Source of the DNA: Culex pipiens pallens
Taxonomy: Eukaryota > Arthropoda > Insecta > Diptera > Culicidae
Direction: 5' to 3'
DNA length: 64,000 bases
Assembly (NCBI RefSeq): GCF_016801865.2
Contig: NC_068938.1
Coordinates: 188,924,850-188,988,849, forward strand
Below are positions 1 to 10,250 of the stretch, one piece after another (the first letter of the stretch is position 1; each line of letters starts with the position of its first letter). Position numbers and translations under genes: made by a program. The notes beneath the pieces were generated by a model. The model saw only the letters and a program-made list of their open reading frames with translations, searched no databases and was not told the origin of the DNA.

Positions 1-2221
1 GGTTTGCATTGAGACGACGTTCCAAGGCAAGAAATCGTCTTGTGGCAATTTTCTTCGAGTCTCCTAGTTGGTTCAGGACGGATGGTTGTTTCGGAAGGGT
101 GACTACAAACCGACCTGACTCGTCTCGATAGGTATTTCCAACGAAGTGTTCCTCGCACGCGACTTCTTCCATCGACTGAGTGCTTGCTGACCAACAGGAT
201 TCTACTTCCCAAAAGCGGTTAAGAAGTTGATCCAGAGACTGGTCACTGCATACATGAGCCATCTTCAGCGCTCCTTCCGCCTGGCCAGATCCAATTTTCC
301 CAGAGGCAACCCAGCCGAAGACTGTGTTCTGAAGAATCGGTTTCTCAGGTCCCAGCTTGGTGAACCCGTCTAGTAGCAGGTCGTAGTAGAGTTCCATGCC
401 GAGGAGTAGATCGATTGAGCTTGGTTCGAAGAATTTGGGATCTGCTAGGGTGATGTTTGTCGGAAGTTTCCACGATGTTGGGTCGAAAGTTCTGGTAGGT
501 AGATCTTGGGTGATCCTTTTCAGAATGTGGAACGATTGAACGGACTTGAAGTCCGAGCAGTGTGACCCAATCTGAACGTGGACAGCGTGCGACGATGTCA
601 CCATCGAGTTTCCGACTCCTCCGATTGCTTGGTGACACTTGTAACGGCGTAGTTTCAGCTTCTGCACGATGTTCTCGGTGATCAGGTTCAGCTGCGACGC
701 TGGATCGAGTAGGACTCGTGCCCACTGGTGATGTCCGTGGAAGTCGAGGACCTTAACGATAGCCGTCTGGAGCAGCACGGTGGCAGGAACTCGAGGGGCT
801 CCGGGCGAGTTGGTGGACACGAGGCTTGTGGCAGAGGGCGGTTGGGATACCGAGGGGAGAGGGGGCGACGACTGCGAGGAGGACGGGTTCGGCGGGCTTT
901 CCGACAAGGGCGGATGTGAGCGAGAGACAACTGGTTTGTTGGGATTCGTTGGGCGATCGTCCGCTGATACGTGGAGCATGGTGTGGTGTTTTTGATGGCA
1001 CTTGTTGACCCTGCAGGTGCCTGACGAGCAATTGCGAACCATGTGCTCCGACGACAAGCAATTTATGCACAGATTCTTCTTCTTCACAAGGTCAAATCGT
1101 TGCGGGACTGGCAACCCTTGGAAGACTTCGCATTTAAACGCAGAGTGCGTGGACTTGGAGCAGAACGGGCACAAGCCGGTCGCTGGACTAGTGACTGCGT
1201 GGACGGTCTTCGATTTCAGCGGCCGCTGTTCTTGCTTGTGAGACTCCGACGACGACTTTGTAGGCAGCGACTGGAGAACGGAGAGGTGACCCTTTAAGAA
1301 CGCCATCAGTTCCTTGTAGTCCGGAACGTCAGTGGAACGATAGTGTGATTCCCACTGTTTCAATGTAGAAGGATCAAGCCGGCTGCACACCATGTGACCC
1401 AGAACAGCGCCCCAGCCGTCCGTTGAGATGTCCAACTTCTTGATCATGTTCAAGTTCCGCTCGAAGCCGTCGACTAGCTGCGCCAGGGACTCGTAACATT
1501 CCTTACGCATCGGCTCGATCGCAAAGAGAACATCCATGTACGCCTTGAAGATAAGCTTCTTGTTTTCAAACAAATCTTCCAGGGCCTGCCAGGCAAGAGG
1601 ATAGTTAGCAGCACTAACATCGATGTTGTCAATCCTCTCCCTCGCCTTCGGCGTCATCGATCCCACTAGGTACATGAATTTATCGAAGGGCGACAGGTCG
1701 GCGTTGGAGTGAATCAACGATTTGAATGAATCACGAAATGTGATCCATTCCAAGATCGAACCATTAAACATGGGAAGGGTGATGTCAGGAAGCTTGACAC
1801 GCGAGCGTCCAGGTGAGACAGGGTTGATTTCAGCTTGGGGAGCCACAGTTTGTTTCTGGATCTCGTTGACCAGGAAGCTGTACACAAGAACGTAGTCCAG
1901 TTCGAATTTCTTGCGTATAAGTCGATTGCTTTCTTCAGCGGCATCCTTGTCAGCGTCCTCTTTAGCTTGCGCAGCGGCATCCTCGGGCTTCGCCGTCACC
2001 TTGTCTGATTTGGACTTATCCTCATCATCGTCCAGCGACAGTTCGATGGCTAGACGGTTAGCATGAAATTTGTCATCAAGACCATCGATTCGCTGCTTCC
2101 ACCCCGCTAATTGTCCACTATGCTGAGCCTCTTTGTAACCCTCCACAAACTGCTTTGCGTTGGTAAGTGTGTCCAGATAGAACCGCTCTTGGTGGAACAA
2201 CGCACGTAGACCAGGAGCCAT
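1..2221 (-). CDS. BEL/Pao Gag-Pol polyprotein, partial (C-terminus outside window)
   Basis: I translated the reverse strand from the ATG at 2221 to position 2 and found no stop. An in-frame TAG lies about 60 nt upstream of this ATG. Residues about 135-290 resemble the BEL Gag core (DUF1759 type), with VKLPDITLPMFNGSILEW near 140 and ITFRDSFKSLIH after it. Two zinc knuckles of form CX2CX4HX4C follow: C351/C354/H359/C364 and C385/C388/H393/C398. A linker rich in Pro and Ser (about 430-490) leads to the aspartic-protease-like segment ARVLLDPASQLNLITE, with the catalytic-position Asp at 506. The usual D-S/T-G is D-P-A here, a form I believe occurs in some BEL elements. IDLLLG (603-608), FGWVASG (about 638) and RFWEVE (about 672) are the conserved spacer before reverse transcriptase. 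The product would build the particle and process itself. An acidic, Lys/Ala-rich stretch lies at about 60-95. Confidence 0.9.
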   Translation of the reverse strand, partial: MAPGLRALFHQERFYLDTLTNAKQFVEGYKEAQHSGQLAGWKQRIDGLDDKFHANRLAIELSLDDDEDKSKSDKVTAKPEDAAAQAKEDADKDAAEESNRLIRKKFELDYVLVYSFLVNEIQKQTVAPQAEINPVSPGRSRVKLPDITLPMFNGSILEWITFRDSFKSLIHSNADLSPFDKFMYLVGSMTPKARERIDNIDVSAANYPLAWQALEDLFENKKLIFKAYMDVLFAIEPMRKECYESLAQLVDGFERNLNMIKKLDISTDGWGAVLGHMVCSRLDPSTLKQWESHYRSTDVPDYKELMAFLKGHLSVLQSLPTKSSSESHKQEQRPLKSKTVHAVTSPATGLCPFCSKSTHSAFKCEVFQGLPVPQRFDLVKKKNLCINCLSSEHMVRNCSSGTCRVNKCHQKHHTMLHVSADDRPTNPNKPVVSRSHPPLSESPPNPSSSQSSPPLPSVSQPPSATSLVSTNSPGAPRVPATVLLQTAIVKVLDFHGHHQWARVLLDPASQLNLITENIVQKLKLRRYKCHQAIGGVGNSMVTSSHAVHVQIGSHCSDFKSVQSFHILKRITQDLPTRTFDPTSWKLPTNITLADPKFFEPSSIDLLLGMELYYDLLLDGFTKLGPEKPILQNTVFGWVASGKIGSGQAEGALKMAHVCSDQSLDQLLNRFWEVESCWSASTQSMEEVACEEHFVGNTYRDESGRFVVTLPKQPSVLNQLGDSKKIATRRFLALERRLNAN

Positions 2222-2783
2222 GTCCCACAGCGACCAGCAGTGCTCAACAAAGCCCAAAAATGCGGAAAAAACACGCTGCGCACACTACCAACCAGGTCGA
2301 GATGAGCGCAGAATTGACGATCGAACACCCAAAGCAAACGAATCAGTCCACCACAACAGACATGCAGTACTCACGTGGTCGCCAATCGATAGACTACGAT
2401 GACCTTTGATCCAGCCAAGGCCCTTTGTCCTCCTCGCACAATACAGCCCAAGCCACGCCGTGCTGCGCCGTGCCGTGCCACGTGGTGACCTCGTGGTGCA
2501 GGAACAAGCAGATCGAAGAAACTCGCCAATTAATCGAAGAACACGCCAGCAATTTTTAAGCACTTATCACTGTTTCCGGGACATGTATCTTCAGCGCAGT
2601 TTTTCCACGACAGTACAGTTAGCGCCTTTTTTTCACTATTGCACCCACTTCACACGCGGCGTGGTGTTCGAGAGCCACACGATCCGATAAAGTCCACTTT
2701 TGACGCCAGCGAAATGTACGACAAGAAATGTCCGCGATTGTCCGTAATAAATCGCGCACATCCGGCAATCGAAGGACCAAAAA
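2222..2783 (-). other. BEL/Pao 5' leader between LTR and Gag
   Basis: No frame is continuously open here and stops break all Gag-compatible frames, so this is read as untranslated leader with primer-binding and packaging signals. On the minus strand the first bases after the LTR are TTTTTGGTCCTTCGATTGCC, the kind of sequence that follows mosquito BEL LTRs. Short ORFs at 2285-2563 and 2619-2828 (minus) show no family signature. Confidence 0.6.
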
Positions 2784-3155
2784 TGTTAGGGAATGGTCGT
2801 CAAAGGGCGTGATATCGGTGGCCTTCAAACACTCCCGCGACAGAATATTCGAGGATCAAAAAAACGCGTCGTAATTGGCAATCGAAAAAGACGAATTTAT
2901 TTCGCACGAGAAATTTATTGCCAAATGAACGAAAAACGCGTGAGGTCAGTTCGAACTGTATATTTCAACTTAACTACGAGTGGCGATCACCACGAACTTG
3001 ACCTTGTCGCAAAGTAGGTAGCAAAACTCTCTCGTGATCGGGCTCGCTGGCCGAGCGTTGTGATAAGGTGATAGTGTGCTAATACTAATGTAACTGAATT
3101 CAAATTCTCTCTTATCTATACGGACTTCGTGTTTGGGCACTAGTGTGTCCCAACA
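2784..3155 (-). repeat. 5' LTR of the BEL/Pao element (372 bp)
   Basis: On the minus strand the segment begins TGTTGGGACACAC and ends TCCCTAACA, giving TG...CA ends with a near-perfect short inverted repeat. Two AATAAA motifs lie in the middle on the element's strand (near 2890-2915), suiting an LTR polyadenylation signal. The 3' boundary is set by the leader and Gag that follow. The flank at 3156 onward starts ACTTC and may hold the target duplication. The partner LTR is not in the window, so the boundary rests on end motifs only. Confidence 0.75.
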
Positions 3156-5223
3156 ACTTCATCAATTCCAACTCTCTTAGATGCATTCGAAAGGTTTTTT
3201 GGAGCACTTCAAAATGTGCCATAGACATCCAGGATTTGTTTGATTTTTTCTCATAGCTTTTGCAAATTACTGTTGAAAATGGATTGTTTTAAAACCTTAA
3301 TATCTTTTTGCAACAGCCTCCAACATGCATAGCTCCAATACTTCTAACTTACGTGAAATTTTCCGAGGATTACGAAAACAAAATTGAGACCAAAAAGTGC
3401 CGCTATGGTGGCCTACAGGGCAAAAATTAACGGTGTAAAATGTTTGTTATAGAAAAATCAAAAAACTTTAAGAAAAACTGTGATTGGCCAAAAAGTTAAT
3501 TCCGCAGGTTTATAGTCCATGAAATTCCCTAACTTTTCACCCATAGGATCTTGATAATTCAAATTATTTTTCCTAATCATAACATATAGCAAATAAATTT
3601 ACATTGTTAACTTTGAAATCAATGATAGAAAATGAAGAATAAATATTTGTCCTAAGTTCATCTGGCAACACGTCCCTCCTCCTTCTGCTGCTGGCTACTG
3701 TCAGATTGGCACAAGCTTCCCCGTTATCCTTTGCCTACTGCACAACTTACATCTATATTTGCGTAATCATATGATAACTTCGTTCGTCATTCTCCGGTGC
3801 TAGAGCTCCCTTCCTTCACAAACACTGAACAGGACTCGCTCTCGCTCAATAAATGTCGTCCTTTATTTCCCGCTCTCTTCTCTGGTGGTATTGGTATTGG
3901 TGTGTTATGTGAGCGCGAGATCTCGTCCTGTGCTGCGCTATTTATTTGGGTTTTGGCCTTTTAAAACATCACGCGATTATTTTCGAGAATGTGTGTGCTG
4001 TAAGTGGTTTTGTTGTTGTTGTTGTTGTTGTTTTTTTGCTTCTTGTGTTTTCTGCAATCCACAAAATACAGCACGAGCATGACAGCTAGCTAAAAATATC
4101 GTGGAAAAGTTTTTGTGTTCGACGTCTTGTTGTGCTGCCGATAGAGGGTGGGACGAAAGTGTTGGTTAAATTGCTCCAAACCTTCCAGAAGCTTAACATA
4201 TTGAGTAGACTTGTGTTTTTATTCCGGAGAAATGGAGAAAGTGGGAGGGAAAATATATTACAATTTTAGGGCTTTCTTAATTTATGTAACCATCGGCAAT
4301 AGCTCTTGCCTGCGCTGAGCGCAGTTATTTAGAAAAAGGAGGCTTTCATCATGTTTGGTAAAAAAAGGGCAAAACATTTTTTATTGTGTAAATGTAATTT
4401 GTAATATACACCCTGTAGTTAAAATTGAACCGATATTTCGTTGATCTGGTAAACTGGTCATGTTCAGCTACTGTACAAAATATACCCAGCTCAAAAACTC
4501 ATATCATGGAGCAGAGTTGCCAGATTTTCAACATTTTTGATAAACTAAAAATATATATTCATAAATCAAGTAATAGGTACTGACTTCGAACAATAGTATT
4601 ATTTCCCTCAAGTATCTCTAACTTTTTAACATGGTTGCCAGATATTTTTTTTCACTATTTAGTTTAAATTTTTAAATATTCAGAGATATGACAAAGCAAT
4701 TAATCTTGATGAAATTTTGGGTTTTTGGGGCTGCAAATTTCGTTTACACATTTTTTAATTACTAAAGTATAAGAGAAAGGACTTCAAATCAGACTATTTC
4801 GTTACATTCTTCCTTCAACTGTCACAAATCGTCAGTTTGCCAATTGGTTGGCAACAGAACCATCTTATATAAGAATTTACAGCAAAAAATGCTGCCAACA
4901 GAACGCAACATAAAGAATCGCCAACGACACTGAATGAAACGTGTGTGTGTGTGTGATGTTGATTAATGATCTTGCAAATTTCAAGGTCCTCCCGAGGTAA
5001 TGATTTATCGTGCGCCCCATGGTTTCCTCACTCTCTCTCTGTTGGTGGTAGTGGTTTACCCAGTAAGTTATGGTACTTCAGGTTGGGGTCAGCAAGAAAA
5101 AAGAGGGGCTTGCTGCGAAGCCCATTCACGTCAGCGCTGCTGAAAGGTAATTTTCGGAGGAGGAGATTTGGCCATTCAATTAGAATCCGGAATTCACGTC
5201 TGATATAAAAATGTGCGATTTTT
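3156..5223. other. non-coding AT-rich stretch, no gene seen
   Basis: No frame has coding character. A TTG run lies at about 4010-4032 and a GT run at 4941-4955. Segments near 4510-4640 carry a 'GTTGCCAG' motif that recurs near 50580, so old dispersed repeats are likely. The part at 3180-3560 also reads like an old dispersed repeat, but no second copy was found in the window. Confidence 0.5.
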
Positions 5224-5517
5224 GACAAAGAACTTTGTCCTAAGGTTTCTATACGTGGTGTCAATCCGAAATTTTCGCGAAGCGAAAACGTTACGTGACG
5301 AATTCCCCTCTCGGCAAATTTCCCCTCTTTTTGGTGCACGCTGGTTGGATGAACGAACGTTTCCCAATCAGTCGATCGAGAGACGTGAGATTGATGTATC
5401 TAAAATCTCCCCCACTCCACCTCATAATTTTCGGATCGTCGACGAGCCAACAAAACTCGGCTCGGTCGGTCCCGAAAATTCATTCTATTGCTGGACGTCG
5501 ACGAGGACACATCAGAA

Positions 5518-5586
5518 GCAGATGGCCTGGTGGCCCGGTAGCAGACGGCCTGGAGGTCCGGGAGCAGATGGCTTGGAGGCAAGGAC
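5518..5586 (+). repeat. three imperfect 23-bp tandem units in end A
   Basis: Units begin GCAGATGGCCTGG at 5518, GCAGACGGCCTGG at 5541 and GCAGATGGCTTGG at 5564. The same three units appear inverted in copy 2 at about 41581-41652, so they were present before the two copies spread. Confidence 0.75.
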
Positions 5587-5626
5587 CAGCTAAGACATGT
5601 CAGTCGCGGGAGTCGATCATTGGAAC

Positions 5627-7580
5627 TGGCCACCACCTGGAGTGGCCGGAGGCCCCGCGGATGTTCCGATGGGGGGACATTTTCCGGACCGTAAGAGTTG
5701 TGGCAATATGGGTATCAAACTTTATGGTTTTTGATACCGGACATGAAATTTGACACTTTGGCAGTAGTGGCCACAATCCGGAGTGGCCGGAGGCCCCGCG
5801 GATGTTCCGATGGGGGGACATTTGCCGGACCGTAAGAGTTGGGGCAATATGGGTATCAAACTTTATGGTTTTTGATACTGGATATGAAATTTGACATTTC
5901 GGCAGAACTGGCCACCACCTGGAGTGGCCGGAGGCCCCGCGGATGTTCCGATGGGGGGACATTTGCCGGACCGTAAGAGTTGGGGCAATATGGGTACCAA
6001 ACTTTATGGTTTTTGATACCGGACATGAAATTCGACATTTTGGCAGTAGTGGCCACAATCCGGAGTGGCCGGAGGCCCCGCGGATGTTCCAATGGGGGGA
6101 CATTTGCCGGATCGTAAGAGTTGGGGCAATATGGGTATCAAACTTTATGGTTTTTGATACTGGGCATGAAATTTGACATTTCGGCAGTAGTGGCCACAAT
6201 CCGGAGTGGCCGGAGGCCCCGCGGATGTTCCAATGGGGGGACATTTGCCGAACCGTAAGAGTTGGGGCAATATGGGTATCAAACTTTATGGTTTTTGATA
6301 CTGGACATGAAATTTGACATTTCGGCAGTAGTGGCCACAATCCGGAGTGGCCGGAGGCTCCGCGGATGTTCCGATGGGTGGACATTTGCCGAACCGTAAG
6401 AGTTGGGGCAATATGGGTATCAAACTTTATGGTTTTTGATACTGGACATGAAATTTGACATTTTGGCAGTAGTGGCCACCACCTGGAGTGGCCGGAGGCC
6501 CCGGGGATGTTCCGATAAGGGGACATTTGCTGGACCGTAAGAGTTGGGGCAATATGGGTATCAAACTTTATGGTTTTTGCTACTGGACATGAAATTTGAC
6601 ATTTTGGCAGTAGTGGCCACAATCCGGAGTGGCCAGCGGCCCCGCGGATGTTCCGATGGGGGGACATTTGCCGGACCGTAAGAGTTGGGGCAATATGGGT
6701 ATCAAACTTAACGGTTTTGATACCGGACATGAAATTTGACATTTCGGCAGTAGTGACCACAATCCGGAGTGGCCGGAGGCCCCGCGGATGTTCCAATGGG
6801 GGGACATTTGCCGAACCGTAAGAGTTGGGGCAATATGGGTATCAAACTTTATGGTTTTTGATACTGGACATGAAATTTGACATTTCGGCAGTAGTGGCCA
6901 CAATCCGGAGTGGCCGGAGGCTCCGCGGATGTTCCGATGGGTGGACATTTGCTGAACCGTAAGAGTTGGGGCAATATGGGTATCAAACTTTATGGTTTTT
7001 GATACTGGACATGAAATTTGACACTTTGGCAGTAGTGGCCACCACCTGGAGTGGCCGGAGGCCCCGGGGATGTTCCGATAAGGGGACATTTGCTGGACCG
7101 TAAGAGTTGGGGCAATATGGGTATCAAACTTTATGGTTTTTGCTACTGGACATGAAATTTGACATTTTGGCAGTAGTGGCCACAATCCGGAGTGGCCAGC
7201 GGCCCCGCGGATGTTCCGATGGGGGGACATTTGCCGGACCGTAAGAGTTGGGGCAATATGGGTATCAAACTTAACGGTTTTGATACCGGACATGAAATTT
7301 GACATTTCGGCAGTAGTGACCACAATCCGGAGTGGCCGGAGGCCCCGGGGATGTTCCGATAAGGGGACATTTGCGGAACCATAAGAGTTGGGGCAATATG
7401 GGTATCAAACTTTATGGTTTTTGATACCGGACATGAAATTTGACATTTTGGCAGCAGTGGCCACAATCCGGAGTGGCCGGAGGCCCCGCGGATGTTCCGA
7501 TGATGGGACATTTGCCGGACCGTAAGAGTTGGGGCAATATGGGTATAAAACTTAATGATTTTTGATACTGGACATAAAAA
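5627..7580 (+). repeat. 141-bp satellite array, about 14 monomers
   Basis: Each monomer runs from GTGGCCACAATCCGGAGTGG through GGATGTTCCGATGGGGGG and CAATATGGGTATCAAAC to TTTGACATTTTGGCAGTA and repeats every 141 bp. Because 141 is 47 codons, stop-free frames run through the array on the minus strand; these are products of the period. A four-monomer block is repeated at a 564-bp offset (the region below about 6760 against that below 7323), showing segmental duplication. The last unit decays at about 7550-7580. Confidence 0.95.
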
Positions 7581-7632
7581 GTTGCATTTGGCCATTATCT
7601 GAAATTAAGCAGTTAAAATATGCTAATGCTAA

Positions 7633-7938
7633 TGGCCTATCTACAATCACTTAGCTTAGAAAATTTCACTTAGCTTAGGAATTTGAATCAATGGAAATGA
7701 ATCTGAGTTTCTACAATGGAAAAGTAATCAAATTAGAAACTGACGTTTGGTTTGGAAAATTTCAAAATCTACGGTAAGTTGACGTTTCCATATCAAAGGT
7801 AAACAAACAACTGCATAGCAACGTATATCAGCCCAGCAAGTTTTCTAAGTTGATTGTGGATGACGAACGTAAGTTGCAGACTTTCCTAAGTAACTACTTT
7901 ACTTAGATGTTCTAAGCTAAGTGATTGTAGATAGGCCA
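7633..7938. mobile_element. PIF/Harbinger-like MITE, 306 bp, inserted in end B of copy 1
   Basis: Terminal inverted repeats of 27 bp are perfect: 7633-7659 starts TGGCCTATCTACAATCAC and 7912-7938 is its reverse complement. TAA flanks both sides (7630-7632 and 7939-7941), the target size used by PIF/Harbinger elements. The matching place in copy 2 (about 35600) lacks the element, confirming insertion after the two copies separated. A 16-bp near-repeat, TAAGCAGTTRAAATAT (7606-7621 and 7939-7954), also flanks it, so the pre-insertion site may already have carried a short duplication. There is no coding capacity. Confidence 0.85.
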
Positions 7939-8365
7939 TAAGCAGTTGAAATATATTGCTTATTAGGCAGGAAGTAATAAATAGACTACTGCAATGCACA
8001 TTTTTTTGTGCCACTGTGAAAATCTGTTTCTGGAAATTTAGAATAACTATCTCGTAATCATTAAGAGCCCTGTAAAGGGTAGTTTTTAATGTCTGCTGTT
8101 CAAATTTCCTTTACTGCCGCCGATTGCTTGCAACAGCCTTGCAAAAACATTCCCGCATCTTGGTAACTTTTGAGTGGTGAAGGAAAGTAGATTGATTTCA
8201 CTTCGATTTCTATTTCAGCTCCACTTGCAATTTCCGTCCCCTTAGTTCGATAGGACGGTTATTATAAGGGGGGAATTTGGACCGGACATTCTAATCGAAA
8301 ATTTCAACAATCATCTTGCAAAGTTCTTTGTCATACTGGTCATGTGTAACATAACCACCTGCACC

Positions 8366-9785
8366 TTTTTTTGCTTCACGCCTGCCGGCAAAGTGGACCA
8401 ATAAAAGTGTGTTTCTTTTTCGTTTCTCGAACGCCTTCTCAGATGGTTCTGGTATTTCTGAAGTGTGGCATTTTTTGCAGACTTTGCTTTCTGAAGAAGC
8501 CTGATGCCCACACCCTAGAGCCATCAATTACATTTACCAAGTGTCAGGTAAGCGGGCATAATGCGTGCCACGTGGAATGTTTGTTACACTTGTTTCGCAT
8601 TTTCAGGCCACCCTCGCACTTTTTTCGGGTGGAAAAGTTGCGCCTTGAAGGTTAAAAGGTATGAAAAATCTAGGGTCGAGGGACAGAGAGGAATGTAATT
8701 ATTGTAATTTTCGTTTTAAGGGCTCGGAACTTCTGGTCTAGGGCAGGGCTTAAGGGGACATTTGTGTTAGGAATATTATTATTTTGTTGGGACAAAAGTT
8801 GTAAAATGCTGGATTAAATTTCCAAGCAGGTGTCGCTTGGTGGAACATAAACCCGGAGATAATAATGTTGTAGGCTAATACCTTCCAGATTACCCAGATT
8901 CAAGAGATTATTCCAGATGTAATTTAATTTCTAACGACACAAAAGACTATTTAGAAATTCGGATAAGTTAAGTTGTTTTAAACTCCATTTTCTTTCGTTT
9001 TTTCAACTTAACTAGAAGTCGATTCAATTATGTCCTAGAACTTGCCTTTGGCAGAGTCCGCATTTGAAAATAACGAAAAACCCAACGTAGCCAATTCTCG
9101 ACCCATTTTGGGCAGGGTAACCTTCCGGGAGGTCACTGTCACTCCAACAACCATTATGAATAAGAAGGCCGAAGGACTATCCTTCCTACATCAGACCAAA
9201 CAAGACATGCGAAGAGTAAAAAAACTTTCAGGGTGGCCACTCAAGTCGGGAAATCGGGAAAGTCGGAAAATCGCCAAAACCCGCAAAAATCGGGAAAAGT
9301 CTGGAATTTGTGATTTTTTGTTAATGAGTCGGAAATTTCAAGCATACGTGTTTGAAAATTATTTTCTATCTCTTGAATAATTTTGTCATATTTTGTACAA
9401 TTTTCAAATTAAATTCACTCAATTTTTCTTCAGTAACTTACTTAAAGTTTAAGGTTCCTTTCACAATTTCAATCTATTTCAGAATGAAAAGGCCATTTAA
9501 GACATTGAGAATCCTGTTTATCAATTTGTCAAAGATTTTCATAATATTTGCATTATAAATCAACAAATTTTAACCATATTTTGTTCATCAAACAAAATCT
9601 ATTTATATAAAAAAACTAATTTAACTAAAAACAGCAACAAAGTAAAGCCAGCTAGCGTAAAGATATGATTCTGTTTTAATATTGATTGAATAATTGAAAA
9701 AAGATTTCAACTAGAGTTTGGCAATGGTTTTTTTTTTTGTGGTGGAAAATATCCATTAAGTCATTTCAATTTTTTTTCCAAATTA
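8366..9785. other. flank of copy 1 and AT-rich non-coding DNA
   Basis: From 8370 to 8530 the minus strand has a short open stretch with a CX2C pair (KKCHTSEIPEPSEK) that ends exactly at the copy 1 insertion edge; I do not recognise it. On the plus strand a TTTTTTGCAG acceptor-like and CAG/GTAAGC donor-like pair bound about 70 nt ending near 8547, without other support. Nothing coding is seen beyond. Confidence 0.4.
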
Positions 9786-10247
9786 GGCTGGTACAAATAT
9801 TTTTAAAAGTTTTTGTCACCCCCCCCTTCAAAATTGGCCTGAAAAATCAGGGGGCAAAAAAAATATTTTTACAATAAACTTCAAAATTTCAATGAAAATT
9901 CAAGTGCAACCAGCTGAAATCAAATTAAAATACATTCTTCTGCGTTTTAAATCATTTTTAGCATGTTTGGGTTTATTAAAAAATCTTAAGATTTTTTGAA
10001 AATTTTCGATGCAAAATTTTTTTTTTCGATACAATTTTTGTTTTTGTCAGATCTTAGATTTTTTGAAAACTAATGATTGCAAAACAACTGAACTAGTGTA
10101 AAATGCATTTTAAAACACTTTTTTCATTTAAATGTGAAGACTATGGCTTGTTATTTAATTTTTTTATATTTTTTTATTTTTTTGCCCCCCCCCTTGACCT
10201 CGGCCAGGGCCGAGGGACAAAAACTTTTTTAAATATTTGCATCGGCC
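9786..10247. mobile_element. PIF/Harbinger-like MITE, about 460 bp
   Basis: The left end GGCTGGTACAAATATTT and the reverse complement of the right end, GGCCGATGCAAATATTT, form an imperfect inverted repeat of about 33 bp that continues into AAAGTTTTTGTC. TTA flanks both sides (9783-9785 and 10248-10250). Subterminal C-runs lie at about 9820 and 10185, and the interior is AT-rich and non-coding. A related end (AATATTTGTACCAGC) occurs near 55093. Confidence 0.8.
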
Positions 10248-10250
10248 TTA

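Larger units (their letters stand above)
1..3155 (-). mobile_element. BEL/Pao LTR retrotransposon, 5' part, runs off left edge
   Basis: Read on the minus strand the order is LTR (3155 to 2784), a leader of about 560 bp, then an open Gag-Pol frame from 2221 to the window edge. The Gag core, two CCHC knuckles and retropepsin-like region in one frame are the BEL/Pao arrangement. No stop or frameshift interrupts the 740 visible codons, so this copy looks young. The reverse transcriptase, integrase and 3' LTR would lie to the left of the window. Only one LTR is visible, so target duplication and LTR-LTR divergence cannot be judged. Confidence 0.9.
5224..8365 (+). mobile_element. satellite-carrying mobile element, copy 1 (3.1 kb)
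   Basis: This segment and 35184-41946 are inverted copies of the same unit. End A (5224 to about 5626) matches 41946 back to about 41556. End B (about 7581-8365) matches about 35640 back to 35184. Each copy has a 141-bp satellite array between the ends. Similarity stops at both outer edges inside A/T runs: five T before 5224 and seven T after 8365. A 14-mer, GACAAAGAACTTTG, starts end A and recurs inverted about 34 bp inside end B. Near end A, TTTTCGC-GAA-GCGAAAA (about 5273-5289) can form a hairpin. There is no transposase frame, so it is non-autonomous. Subterminal inverted repeats plus an internal tandem array recall Helentron/HINE elements, but the class is not proven. Confidence 0.75.

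Noticed and set aside
2285..2828. Minus-strand frames between the LTR and Gag considered as an extra BEL gene
   Set aside because: Stops break every frame that could join Gag, and no zinc-finger or other Gag N-terminal pattern is present.
8470..8548. About 70-nt candidate exon between TTTTTTGCAG and GTAAGC
   Set aside because: No open frame links it to another exon and it abuts the copy 1 insertion; splice-like motifs of this quality occur by chance.
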